From: Psychrobacillus mangrovi
GTDB lineage: Bacteria; Bacillota; Bacilli; Bacillales_A; Planococcaceae
Reading direction: 5' to 3'
NCBI RefSeq assembly: GCF_037104765.1
Contig: NZ_JBAWSY010000018.1
Span: 1-64,000, forward strand
Length of the DNA stretch: 64,000 bases
Each line of letters opens with the position of its first letter. The first letter of the stretch is position 1. Shown in pieces: positions 16,366 to 24,496 of the stretch. Under the pieces are notes generated by a model that was not told the origin of the DNA, did not search any database, and saw only the letters and a list, made by a program, of their open reading frames with translations. A program made the position numbers and the translations under genes.

Positions 16366-16816
16366 TTGTGCGCTCTTTTCCCGCTTCTGTATGAGCAAAT
16401 TTACGTACCATCTTTTTAATATTTTCTACCTTACGAAATCTCAGCGCTGACCAATCTTCATCTATTGCTATATTTCGAACTGGTTCAAAACCTTCTTCGG
16501 CAAGTACTTGTGCTACCGTATCTCTGCTACAGTCAGATCCCTTATAAACTTTTGAAGATTTTTTCGGATAGCATAGCCATAAAAGGCCATCTTCCTCAAG
16601 AACTTCTATAACTGATTTAGAAAGTGCTGTAATCTCTTCGTTGGAAGTCCCAAACACTTGAATAAACCCATAATTATCTGCAATCGCTTCTTTATCTACT
16701 CTTCCTTCAAAAGCAGCTAATACTTCTTTATAAGAAAGTGGAGCATTTAAAATGAGCACCGCCTTTCCTGTTTCCTTCCATTGTAGTTTCTTTAATACGG
16801 GTTGAATTTCAGTCAT
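16355..16816 (-). CDS. DUF3052-like protein
   Basis: About 153 residues from the ATG behind AGAAGGG; an ATG 18 bp upstream is the alternative. The central part has a Rossmann-like beta-alpha pattern with GLLWLCYPKKSSKVYKG and ends NIAIDEDWSALRFRKVE, the features of DUF3052-type proteins. Function is unknown. It is the first gene of a pair with the DinB-like gene and is divergent from the HD-domain gene. Confidence 0.6.
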   Translation of the reverse strand: MTEIQPVLKKLQWKETGKAVLILNAPLSYKEVLAAFEGRVDKEAIADNYGFIQVFGTSNEEITALSKSVIEVLEEDGLLWLCYPKKSSKVYKGSDCSRDTVAQVLAEEGFEPVRNIAIDEDWSALRFRKVENIKKMVRKFAHTEAGKERTNDQ

Positions 16817-16935
16817 TTTTAACCCTTCTTTCATTTTACATTCATACTACCTTATTTTTTGGTTATCTTACAAATATGCTTTCATTACAATAATTTCGAT
16901 TTTTCAAGTATGATAATAAAAAGGAGTGGTTATGA

Positions 16936-17562
16936 ATGGGTATTCATAAGTTTTTTATGAGCATGAACGATTTAGAAAGAATTATACGTGCCCCTGGACG
17001 TTTTAAGTTTGAGGATCATAATGTTGCTGCGCATTCTTGGAAAGTTTCCCAATATGCGATGTTTTTTGCAACGATTGAAGAGAATAATGGAGCAACAATC
17101 AATTGGAAGTCTCTTTATGAAAAAACGATTAATCATGACTTTGCCGAAATATTTATCGGGGATATTAAAACTCCAGTGAAGCATGCATCACCAGAACTGA
17201 AACAAATGCTTTCCCATGTTGAAGAAAAAATGATGGAGAAATTTATTTTAGACGAAATCCCCGAGGAATTCCAAAGTATCTTCTTCGAACGCATGAAGGA
17301 AGGAAAAGATGAAACCATTGAAGGGAGACTGCTTGAACTTGCTGACAAGCTTGATCAAGTATATGAAGCTTTTGCTGAATTACAACGGGGAAATACAGAC
17401 AAAGAATTTTTAAAGATGTACGATAATGCATTAAGAAAAATACTTCATATGCCTCTAGAGAAAAGTGTTAGTTACTTTAAAGAAGTCATGCTACAAGATA
17501 TTATGGCGGAAGAATCTGTAATTGATGTAAAAGCTCTTACCTTAAAAATTTTAATGGAATAA
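16936..17562 (+). CDS. HD-domain hydrolase, YfbR-like 5'-nucleotidase
   Basis: A 208-residue HD-superfamily protein. The first metal His lies in DHNVAAHSWKVS. The HD dyad is in INHDFAEIFIGDIKTPVK, and the last Asp in ELADKLDQVYEAF. This order is that of YfbR/HDDC2-type deoxynucleoside 5'-monophosphatases, which need a divalent metal. Cytosolic, single-gene unit. The start follows AAGGAG. Confidence 0.82.
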   Translation: MGIHKFFMSMNDLERIIRAPGRFKFEDHNVAAHSWKVSQYAMFFATIEENNGATINWKSLYEKTINHDFAEIFIGDIKTPVKHASPELKQMLSHVEEKMMEKFILDEIPEEFQSIFFERMKEGKDETIEGRLLELADKLDQVYEAFAELQRGNTDKEFLKMYDNALRKILHMPLEKSVSYFKEVMLQDIMAEESVIDVKALTLKILME

Positions 17563-17586
17563 AACTTTTTTAACAAAAAATGCGAT

Positions 17587-17610
17587 ATACTGTATAATAT
17601 AGTGTATAAT
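17587..17610 (+). promoter_or_regulatory. Promoter/operator region of the GntR gene
   Basis: Two TATAAT-like hexamers (17593 and 17605) sit inside an imperfect inverted repeat, ATACTGTATAA...AGTGTAT. FCD-type GntR repressors often bind such palindromes over their own promoter. Autoregulation is inferred. Confidence 0.4.
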
Positions 17611-17648
17611 TTTGTTAACTATTAAGATATTTGAAGGGGGGTTGTCTC

Positions 17649-18293
17649 ATGCCGATACCAGTTAATCATACAAAACCTGTAAGAACTACCGCTAAACTTC
17701 ATGCATTTAATCAATTACAACAATGGATTATCGATGGTACATTACAACCAGAAGAAAAATTAAATGATATCGAGCTTGCTCAGGCACTGGGAGTCAGTCG
17801 AACTCCGATTCGTGAATCACTTCAGCTTTTAGAATCTCAAGGTTTTGTTACAATGCAACCAGGAAGAGCTACACAAGTAACGGCGGTAGAAACAGATGAC
17901 ATTAATAATCTTTTACCACCATTGGCAGTATTGCAAGCGCTTGCAGCCGAACTCTCTATATCAAATATGGATGAGAACACGCTTGAATTACTAGAAGAAA
18001 AGAACAAACAATTCGCTGATGCACTTCAAGCAAAGGAATTTACCACTGCATTGAAAGTAGACGAAGAGTTCCACCAGATTATTGTGGACAGTGCCAATAA
18101 TCCATACATACTTTCTATGATAGAGATGCTTCAAGCACATGTAAGAAGATTATTCTATTATGAAAAAATTAATCTTAGAGAGTATTCCGTTGAACAACAC
18201 GATGAAATAATTCGTTTTCTCAGAGAAAAGGACACACAAAAAGTAACGGAAGTTATGCGCGCAAATTGGATTTATACTATAGAAGAATTTTAA
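17649..18293 (+). CDS. GntR-family transcriptional regulator (FadR/FCD subfamily)
   Basis: 214 residues from the ATG after GAAGGGGGG. The N-terminal winged helix contains LNDIELAQALGVSRTPIRESLQLLESQGFV, the GntR signature. The C-terminal all-helical FCD domain has the metal/ligand-binding Asp-His-His set (VDEEFHQIIVDSANN, and HVRRLFYYE). Its effector is probably a small organic acid, but none is known. It lies upstream of brnQ in convergent orientation and is separated from it by the repeat block. Confidence 0.88.
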   Translation: MPIPVNHTKPVRTTAKLHAFNQLQQWIIDGTLQPEEKLNDIELAQALGVSRTPIRESLQLLESQGFVTMQPGRATQVTAVETDDINNLLPPLAVLQALAAELSISNMDENTLELLEEKNKQFADALQAKEFTTALKVDEEFHQIIVDSANNPYILSMIEMLQAHVRRLFYYEKINLREYSVEQHDEIIRFLREKDTQKVTEVMRANWIYTIEEF

Positions 18294-18301
18294 TAGAAAA
18301 C

Positions 18302-18350
18302 AAGGGGCTGTCCTGAAAGTCAAAAAATGACTTTTAAGGGCAGCCTCTTT
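18302..18350 (+). terminator. Terminator-like hairpin after the GntR gene
   Basis: GGGGCTGTCCTGAAAGTCA pairs imperfectly with TGACTTTTAAGGGCAGCCTC, followed by TTTCTT. It also forms the left boundary of the composite repeat. Confidence 0.65.
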
Positions 18351-18684
18351 CTTCGTAGCTTCTATTAAAAGGTATGATAGATTTCCGTTCCAGGCGACAC
18401 TTTCCGCGGGCGAGTGTCGAGCCTCTTCACTTCGTTGGAGGCCACTGAAAAAGTCCTCAAAAGAATTTCATAGCGAGTAAGTGAACGGTTTATTGTTCAC
18501 CTACTCCCTATTGTAGAAGGAACCCGTTGATTTCCGTTCCAGGCGGTCGCGTTCCGCGGGGCGAGCGATGAACCATCACCGCCCCTTCGGGTACGTTGTG
18601 ATGTTTCATCTGTCTCACTTATCCCGCTGGAGTCGCCGCCTTTCACTCCAATCAACTACTTCACTCAATCAACATGGAAACACA

Positions 18685-18726
18685 AAAGCAGATAGAGAAA
18701 AACGAGTGTTTTTCTCTATCTGCTTT
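18685..18726 (-). terminator. Perfect 18-bp hairpin, probable brnQ terminator
   Basis: AAAGCAGATAGAGAAAAA pairs perfectly with its complement 6 nt later, downstream of brnQ on the minus strand. The T-tail is short, so termination is probable rather than sure. Confidence 0.6.
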
Positions 18727-18763
18727 GTTATAGGGACTTATTGGACAGCCCCTTTTGCTTCTA

Positions 18764-20104
18764 TTATGCTTTTTGCATTCTTCCAAATATACCTGTTATT
18801 ATTGTTACTACTATGAATGGTATTAACCACCCTAGTCCAACATTATAAAATGGTAAGAAGTTTTCATAAAAAGTTACAATTGGTTTCATCCATCCAAAAT
18901 ATTCAATACCGAGTGAATCACATAATGCTTTAAAACCATCAATGACACTAATTAAGAATGTAACAAGAATGACACTCACATAAACAATTCTTGCGTGTTT
19001 AAATAGCGGAGATAAAAATGTCAATAAGATCAAAACAATTGCTAATGGATATAGCAGCATCAATACAGGAATTGAATATGTAATGATGTTTGATAATCCA
19101 AAGTTAGCAATAATACAAGTAAATATACTAAAGAATATGACAAATGCCTTATAACTAATTTTAGGCATTAGAGTATGAAAATATTCGCCACATGCTGTTG
19201 TTAAACCAATACTTGTCGTCAAACATGCTAAGAAGATAATGACAGATAAAAGCACTGCACCAAATGAACCAAAATAATGCTCAGAAGCACTACTTAAAAC
19301 GGGACCTCCATTATCAAACAATCCGAAAAGACTTGTACTTGTTGCCCCTAAATAAGCAATCCCTGCGTATATTACGCCTAAAAAGAATATTGCAATTCCA
19401 CCAGATTTTGCTGTTGCAGATATAATTCCTTTTGTGGAATTAACCCCCATCGAACGAACTGCATTGATCACGATAATACCAAATACAAGCGAAGCTAAAG
19501 CATCCATTGTATTGTATCCCTCTGTAAAGCCGGTCATAAATGCATTGTCTACGTAGTTTCCTTGAGGAGCTTCAAATCCACCCATTGGCTTTAAAACAAC
19601 AAATAGTAATAAGATTAATAATCCAATAATTATTCCTGGGGATAAATACTTTCCTACATTATCTACAATTTTCGAAGGGTTAAGAGAAAATAATAATGTA
19701 ATCCCAAAGAAAATTATTGTAAATATAAGTAATCCTATTTGTGCGTAGTCTGCATTAATAAACGGCTGAATTCCGATTTCATAAGAAACGGCACCAGTTC
19801 TCGGCAATGCGAAGAAAGGTCCTATAGTTAAATACAACAGAGAAGTAAAAATAACGGCGAAAATAGGGTTTACTCTACTTGATAACTCTTGTAAATTTTT
19901 ACTACCGGAAAACCCCATTGCAAGCGTACCTAAGAAAGGTAATCCTATTCCTGTTGCTAAAAATCCAATTACCGCTGGCCAAACATTAGACCCTGCGTTT
20001 TGTCCTAAACTAGCCGGAAAAATAAGATTTCCCGCTCCAAAGAAAAGTGCAAACAACATTACTCCAATAACAAGATGATTAGAGAATGATAATTTTTTAT
20101 CCAT
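18764..20104 (-). CDS. brnQ: Branched-chain amino acid:cation symporter, LIVCS family
   Basis: A 446-residue protein with about 12 membrane helices. It carries the N-terminal LIVCS hallmark FALFFGAGNLIFPASLGQ (residues 17-34), later FALPRTGAVSYEIG, and TTACGEYFH. It imports leucine, isoleucine and valine with Na+ or H+. Length is typical. The ribosome site is AGGAGGCAG. It is a single gene. A palindrome upstream may be its operator; the T-box nearby points the other way and cannot control it. Confidence 0.93.
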   Translation of the reverse strand: MDKKLSFSNHLVIGVMLFALFFGAGNLIFPASLGQNAGSNVWPAVIGFLATGIGLPFLGTLAMGFSGSKNLQELSSRVNPIFAVIFTSLLYLTIGPFFALPRTGAVSYEIGIQPFINADYAQIGLLIFTIIFFGITLLFSLNPSKIVDNVGKYLSPGIIIGLLILLLFVVLKPMGGFEAPQGNYVDNAFMTGFTEGYNTMDALASLVFGIIVINAVRSMGVNSTKGIISATAKSGGIAIFFLGVIYAGIAYLGATSTSLFGLFDNGGPVLSSASEHYFGSFGAVLLSVIIFLACLTTSIGLTTACGEYFHTLMPKISYKAFVIFFSIFTCIIANFGLSNIITYSIPVLMLLYPLAIVLILLTFLSPLFKHARIVYVSVILVTFLISVIDGFKALCDSLGIEYFGWMKPIVTFYENFLPFYNVGLGWLIPFIVVTIITGIFGRMQKA

Positions 20105-20210
20105 ACTATTCTGCCTCCTGAAATGATAAACAAAATCATTTTTGATTTAACTTGTGTTTTTTCTTAGATGAATTTGCAAAAATGATTTCTCATTTCCTCG
20201 ACTTGCAAAT

Positions 20211-20226
20211 ATATCAGACCTGATAA
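20211..20226. promoter_or_regulatory. Palindrome upstream of brnQ, possible operator
   Basis: ATATCAGACCTGATAA is an almost perfect inverted repeat about 110 bp before the brnQ start. A second half-like ATATCAGAGC follows near 20251. The regulator is unknown; the nearby GntR protein is one candidate. Confidence 0.35.
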
Positions 20227-20345
20227 TACTATGTTTTTATGCAGAATGCAATATATCAGAGCGAAATAAATAGAAAATTGTCGTTATTTTAACAATATTA
20301 TTTACCTAGTTACCTGAATTATGTTACTATTGGTAAAATTTATAT

Positions 20346-20610
20346 GTGATGAAGAGAATAGTAGATTGATATATTCTTTCGAATAGAGCTTCCAAGTGCT
20401 AAAAAGTAGTAAGAATTATTTATTGAAACAAGTCTCGGAGAATCACATAGGACCCTAATTATGAGATGGTGTAACGGAGCTGCAAAGATCCGTAATTTTA
20501 TTTGTTGTACCGATTAAACTTAATATGGTGACATAATAATAAGCTAGGGTGGTACCACGACTTTCTAAATCTTGTCCTTAAGACATTTGGCTTGGGGCTG
20601 GGATTTTTTT
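20346..20610 (+). promoter_or_regulatory. T-box leader with terminator, no downstream gene
   Basis: The stem I base GTGAT...ATCAC closes at 20346 and about 20446. An AGAGCTTCC-type distal motif follows. The conserved T-box TAGGGTGGTACCACG is at 20545-20559. A terminator hairpin (AAATCTTGTCC... with ...GGCTGGGATTT and a 7-T tail) ends at 20610. The specifier cannot be fixed by eye; after the GAA of the specifier loop it reads ACA (Thr) or, one base later, CAA (Gln). The next plus-strand gene is 6.6 kb away, so the leader appears orphaned. Confidence 0.85.
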
Positions 20611-21084
20611 ATTTGCAGTTTTTTTAATAAAGAATCTGTTATCAATTACTGTTGGAAGTTAAATCGATTATTTGAATATGTTTCAGCAAGTTGTGAGCTA
20701 AAACACGGACGTGCGCTGCCGCACGCTACGCATGAGCCTCCTGCGTCGTGCAATGCGCACATCCTGGAAATATCCGATGAAATAGAAATATTCAATAAAA
20801 GTATCAATACATATAAAAGAATCTACTTTATTCCTTATTAAGAAAATACACTGGCATTCGCGCCTTGCCAGCCGCATGACGTGCCGTATGAGACAGCGAA
20901 ATGCGCTTGCGCATACAGCGGCTCATGCGGACGTGCGGCCAGCGCGAATGCATATAGTCGGTGATGTATTTGTTCAAATCTCTACATATAATTGATACTT
21001 AAAGATTCGAAACACGGATGTGAACTCACCGCACGCTACAGGCTTATATTTGGTAACTTGCATTAAATTTTACGAATCCCTTTA
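20611..21084. other. Gene-free region with GC-rich decayed repeats
   Basis: No credible gene is seen. It holds patches richer in GC than the surroundings, with repeated wording (CACGGACGTG, CCGCACGCTACGCATGAGCC, and again ACACGGATGTG...CCGCACGCTAC near 21013) and the large hairpin at 20854-20951. These look like decayed copies of a dispersed repeat. Confidence 0.5.
20854..20951. repeat. Large imperfect GC-rich inverted repeat
   Basis: GCATTCGCGC at the left end and GCGCGAATGC at the right end start two arms that continue to pair with gaps (CCGCATGACGTGCCG against CGGACGTGCGG, then ATGAG/CTCAT), giving a hairpin of about 98 nt. Confidence 0.65.
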
Positions 21085-21091
21085 TTAAAAA

Positions 21092-21123
21092 AACACCTTC
21101 CAAGCGAAATCTTGGAAGGTGTT
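21092..21123 (-). terminator. Terminator of the mrp operon
   Basis: AACACCTTCCAAG / CTTGGAAGGTGTT, followed on the minus strand by a run of seven T. Confidence 0.9.
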
Positions 21124-21127
21124 AATT

Positions 21128-21493
21128 TTACTTACTTTTCTCCTCTGGAAATAATACTTCCTTCAAAGCGTCTTCTGCTGATGAATTAGAAAGTTTCACT
21201 CCTGAACGATACGCAGCACGAGTAATTAGATGCCCAGATATAGGTGCGGTTAAAAAAACAAATATTATCCCTAAAATAAGCCTTACACTAATAAAAGCAT
21301 CATGTACCCAAAAATATACAAACGCTCCAGAAAGGGATAATAATACTGCTAACGTGGAGCTCTTAGTAGCTGCATGTGAACGAGTGTAAACGTCCGGTAG
21401 CGTTATGATACCAAAAGCGCTTATAACACTCATAATACTCGCCAATAGGATCAGTATGGCTGCACCAAGTTCAATTATCTGACTTGCGCTCAA
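21128..21493 (-). CDS. mrpG: Mrp Na+(K+)/H+ antiporter subunit G
   Basis: A 121-residue membrane protein with three hydrophobic helices (about residues 8-28, 42-62, 66-88). It has the MnhG/PhaG pattern FGIITLPDVYTRSHAATKSSTL, and a short charged cytosolic tail. It is the last gene of the seven-gene Mrp operon and overlaps mrpF by 23 bp. Mrp complexes exchange cytosolic Na+ for external protons and support growth at high pH and salt. The operon terminator follows 5 bp past the stop. Confidence 0.95.
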   Translation of the reverse strand: MSASQIIELGAAILILLASIMSVISAFGIITLPDVYTRSHAATKSSTLAVLLSLSGAFVYFWVHDAFISVRLILGIIFVFLTAPISGHLITRAAYRSGVKLSNSSAEDALKEVLFPEEKSK

Positions 21494-21758
21494 CGATAAT
21501 CCCCCTTTCTATGTACTTCGAAAAGGCAATTGTACTAATGAAAGCAAGAATTCCTAAAATAAGAATTGCCTCTAAAAAGGCCATTGTTCTTAATACCATC
21601 GAAATAACAGCGATTGAAGATAGTAGATTTACACCAATCATATCTAAAGCTATCGCACGGTCCGGCATCGTGGGTCCTTTAATCATCCGAAAAAGAGCGA
21701 TCGTTATGGAAATGGCAAAAAAGGCGAGAGCAATCAAAAGAATCTTCTCTATCATCAA
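21471..21758 (-). CDS. mrpF: Mrp antiporter subunit F
   Basis: A 95-residue protein with three membrane helices. The pattern KGPTMPDRAIALDMIGVNLLS in the loop after helix 1 is the MnhF/PhaF hallmark; its conserved Asp is thought important for ion transport. It overlaps mrpE by ATGA (start and stop share 4 bp) and mrpG by 23 bp, showing tight translational coupling. Confidence 0.95.
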   Translation of the reverse strand: MMIEKILLIALAFFAISITIALFRMIKGPTMPDRAIALDMIGVNLLSSIAVISMVLRTMAFLEAILILGILAFISTIAFSKYIERGIIVERKSDN

Positions 21759-22237
21759 CGTGTCACCTCCATAATTGCTTTTTCAAATCGTTCAATTGAT
21801 CTTAATACATCTTCTTTTGATTTCTCAATATCCATTGCATGAATATAAAACATGTCTCCCTCAGGGTTTACTTCCATTACGACAGAGCCTGGAGTAAGCG
21901 TTAATAACAAAGCAAGCGCTGTAATTTCCCAGTCTCCCCGTAATTCAGTTTTATAAGTAAAAATCCCAGGTGTTATTTTATGTCTAGGTATCAATATCTG
22001 TTTAATAATTAGGATACTTGAAAAGGTTAACTCTGATATAAAGATAAAAGTAAGTTTTAAAATAGAAACCAATCTTCTTAAATAGAAATGGGTACCGAAA
22101 AAACGGTGCATTAAAAAGATAATGCCTATTCCCACAAGGAAACCAGCGATAAAGGTAGTTATTCTAAGCTCATCTTCATCTTGTAATAGCATCCATAAAA
22201 ATGCGATAAACAAATTAAGCAAAAACTGTGCAGGCAT
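21755..22237 (-). CDS. mrpE: Mrp antiporter subunit E
   Basis: A 160-residue protein with hydrophobic helices near residues 5-16, 26-45 and 56-80. The soluble C-terminal half carries the MnhE hallmark TLTPGSVVMEVN and the final IHAMDIE segment. The start follows GAGGTG. It lies 18 bp behind mrpD. Subunit E is needed for full assembly and activity of the complex in Bacillus. Confidence 0.94.
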   Translation of the reverse strand: MPAQFLLNLFIAFLWMLLQDEDELRITTFIAGFLVGIGIIFLMHRFFGTHFYLRRLVSILKLTFIFISELTFSSILIIKQILIPRHKITPGIFTYKTELRGDWEITALALLLTLTPGSVVMEVNPEGDMFYIHAMDIEKSKEDVLRSIERFEKAIMEVTR

Positions 22238-22255
22238 GTATATTCACCTCTTCCT

Positions 22256-23740
22256 CTACTTTTCTCCACCTAAAACCGCTTCAATATAAATAACAGGATT
22301 TACAAGAGTATTTGCAGCATCACCTACGTAAGCAGATATAAATTCTGCCCCAAGCCCTAGTGAAACTGTTCCAATAGCCAATAATACAATTGGAACAAGC
22401 AATCCTTTTTTAAGTGGTATTTCTTCTCCTAAACTAATAATTGTTTCACCGAAGAAGGAGTTTAAAAATATACGAAGTAGTGAATACAACACCACAAGAC
22501 TAGATATAAAAGCTAAAGCCAATAAAATATATGAACCTGCTTCCACTGTCCCTTGTCCCACTAGTATTTTCCCAACAAAACCACTTAATGGAGGTATTCC
22601 AGTAAGAGACAATGTTACGATGAAAAATAGCCATCCAAACAATGGGTAGTTTCGAATAAGTCCACTTATCTCGTCTATCTTATTCTTTCCAGTAAGCAAA
22701 ATCATCGTACCTACAAGTAAAAATAACATAGCCTTTGCAATCATATCGTGGATAATGTAATAAATAGAACCTTCAATCGAAGCAGGTGTCGCAACTGCTA
22801 GTCCAATTAATATAAATCCAACTGCAATGACGACATTATATGCCACGATTTGTCGCACATCTTTAAACGCAATCGCACCCATACACCCTGCCACAATAGT
22901 GATTCCTGCCATTACTCCAATTAAGCTATGTGTAACATCTGGTTCATGATAAAAAATCAGTGTGAATGTGCGGAACAATGCATATATTCCTACTTTCGTC
23001 AGCAAAGCTCCAAATAGTGCCGCTACTGCAGTCGGAGGAACACTATAAGAACCTGGAAGCCAAAAGAATAATAACAATCCTGCCTTTAAGCTAAACACTA
23101 GTAAAAAGACGATGGATATCGTTGTAAGTAAAGGATCCTGTCCTGCTTCCGCTACCCTTTCTGCTAAATGAGCCATATTCAAAGTACCAGTTGTGCCATA
23201 TAGAAGAGCTAATGCTACCAAGAAAAACCAAGATGCAACCACGTTAATGACCACATACTTAATCGATTCTCTTAATTGTACCTTCTCCCCTCCAAGCGTT
23301 ATAAGCGCATAAGAGGCTAATAGCATCACTTCAAAACAAACGAATAAATTAAACATATCACCAGTCAGCAAAGACCCATTTACCCCTGCTAATAAAAATA
23401 AGACAAATGGGTAGAAAAACATTTTCTCATGTCCTTCTCCAATTGAAGAAAAGGCATAAATTAAACAAATTGCTGTTACAATACTTGCCGTTAATACTAG
23501 TAACATGGAAAAGGAATCGGCTACAAAAAGTATTCCAAATGGTGGTTCCCAGCCTCCAAAATCTAACCGTAAAATACCCTCTGATTGAATGGTATTTAAA
23601 ACAAAGATACTAATACAAGCTACTGCAATCATCGTTAACAAACTAATAATTCTCTGTACACGTATATATGAACGAAGAAAAACGAGTATAACTCCTACCA
23701 TTATCGGCATGATTAAAGGCAAAACAATTAAATTATTCAT
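22256..23740 (-). CDS. mrpD: Mrp antiporter subunit D (NuoN/M-like)
   Basis: 494 residues from the ATG (MNNLIVLPLIMP) behind GAGG; a longer frame starts inside mrpC but lacks a ribosome site. About 14 membrane helices. The proton-channel type motifs include the Glu in CFEVMLLASYALI, the Lys in FSLKAGLLLFFWLPGSYSVPPTAVAALFGALLTKVG, and HDMIAKAMLFLLVG. It is homologous to complex I antiporter-like subunits. The start overlaps the mrpC stop by 8 bp. Confidence 0.95.
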   Translation of the reverse strand: MNNLIVLPLIMPIMVGVILVFLRSYIRVQRIISLLTMIAVACISIFVLNTIQSEGILRLDFGGWEPPFGILFVADSFSMLLVLTASIVTAICLIYAFSSIGEGHEKMFFYPFVLFLLAGVNGSLLTGDMFNLFVCFEVMLLASYALITLGGEKVQLRESIKYVVINVVASWFFLVALALLYGTTGTLNMAHLAERVAEAGQDPLLTTISIVFLLVFSLKAGLLLFFWLPGSYSVPPTAVAALFGALLTKVGIYALFRTFTLIFYHEPDVTHSLIGVMAGITIVAGCMGAIAFKDVRQIVAYNVVIAVGFILIGLAVATPASIEGSIYYIIHDMIAKAMLFLLVGTMILLTGKNKIDEISGLIRNYPLFGWLFFIVTLSLTGIPPLSGFVGKILVGQGTVEAGSYILLALAFISSLVVLYSLLRIFLNSFFGETIISLGEEIPLKKGLLVPIVLLAIGTVSLGLGAEFISAYVGDAANTLVNPVIYIEAVLGGEK

Positions 23741-24071
23741 CGTTTGTTCCTCGCAATGCATGAAGATCATCTTTCCCATTTGCTTGATAAGATCGATAAG
23801 CTAACACAAGTAGAAAGGCAGTCACCGCAAAACTAATAACAATAGCAGTTAAAATCAATGCCTGTGGAAGAGCATCAGTATAAGGTGCATCTGCTTGCTT
23901 TAGTAAAGGTACATTTCCCTTTTTCAAGCCTCCAATTGTTAAGATCAACATATGAACAGCATGAGAAAGAACAGCCGTCCCTAAGATTACTCGTATAATA
24001 TTTCTAGAGAGGATTAAATAAGTTGCAACGGCTGTTAGTATTCCGATTAATATCATAATTAACGTTTCCAT
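23733..24071 (-). CDS. mrpC: Mrp antiporter subunit C (NuoK-like)
   Basis: A 112-residue protein with three helices and the NuoK-like core. The segment LPQALILTAIVISFAVTAFLLVL (read as overlapping parts near residues 68-90) carries the conserved Pro-Gln-Ala-Leu-xx-Thr. It starts 2 bp after the mrpB stop and overlaps mrpD by 8 bp. Confidence 0.95.
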   Translation of the reverse strand: METLIMILIGILTAVATYLILSRNIIRVILGTAVLSHAVHMLILTIGGLKKGNVPLLKQADAPYTDALPQALILTAIVISFAVTAFLLVLAYRSYQANGKDDLHALRGTNDE

Positions 24072-24073
24072 CT

Positions 24074-24496
24074 CTACTCATCCTCCCTAATACTCAAAAT
24101 AATTGTTACAACTACTCCTACCACGGTTAAAGCTACTCCTGCCTCGAAAATAGTGACTGTCGTAAGCTCTGTTTTCCCAAAGATAGGTAGATCAAAGTAG
24201 CCAAATGATTGGGATAAAAAAGGAACTCCCAGAATGATAGAACCAAACCCAGTGGAAGTAGCGATCAACACACCTAACGCAGCTACTAGCTTAAAATCAA
24301 AGGGAAGACTCTTGCTGATTGATTCTATACTATGTGTTAAATAAAGAAGCACGATAGCAGAACCAAGTACTAAGCCACCTATAAATCCACCACCAGGTTT
24401 ATGATGGCCCGACAAAAATAAATACACACCAAAAGTAAGAATAATAAACACTACAATTTTAGTTACTGTTCGTAAAATAACATCATTGATCTTCAA
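24074..24496 (-). CDS. mrpB: Mrp antiporter subunit B (MnhB)
   Basis: A 140-residue protein with four helices and the MnhB hallmark GHHKPGGGFIGGLVLGSAIVL near residue 30. Near residue 110 it has TVTIFEAGVALTVVG, containing the conserved Glu. It overlaps the mrpA stop by 14 bp, so A and B are translationally coupled. Confidence 0.95.
   Translation of the reverse strand: MKINDVILRTVTKIVVFIILTFGVYLFLSGHHKPGGGFIGGLVLGSAIVLLYLTHSIESISKSLPFDFKLVAALGVLIATSTGFGSIILGVPFLSQSFGYFDLPIFGKTELTTVTIFEAGVALTVVGVVVTIILSIREDE

Larger units (their letters stand above)
18302..18754. repeat. Composite dispersed-repeat block bounded by 12-bp inverted repeats
   Basis: AAGGGGCTGTCC at 18302 and its exact reverse complement at 18743 frame the block. 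Inside are a partial and a fuller copy (18381-18440 and 18526-18655) of an element starting TTTCCGTTCCAGGCG and rich in GC compared with its surroundings. The fuller copy starts GTTGAT and ends ATCAAC. Similar elements are familiar from Bacillaceae intergenic regions. It does not encode a credible protein. Confidence 0.65.

Noticed and set aside
18568..18816. 82-residue plus-strand frame in the repeat block
   Set aside because: It lies in the dispersed repeat and then runs antisense into brnQ; composition is not protein-like and no ribosome site is seen.
20572..20841. 89-residue plus-strand frame after the T-box
   Set aside because: It begins inside the T-box terminator hairpin and runs through GC-rich repeats; no ribosome site. 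It was considered as the T-box target and dismissed.
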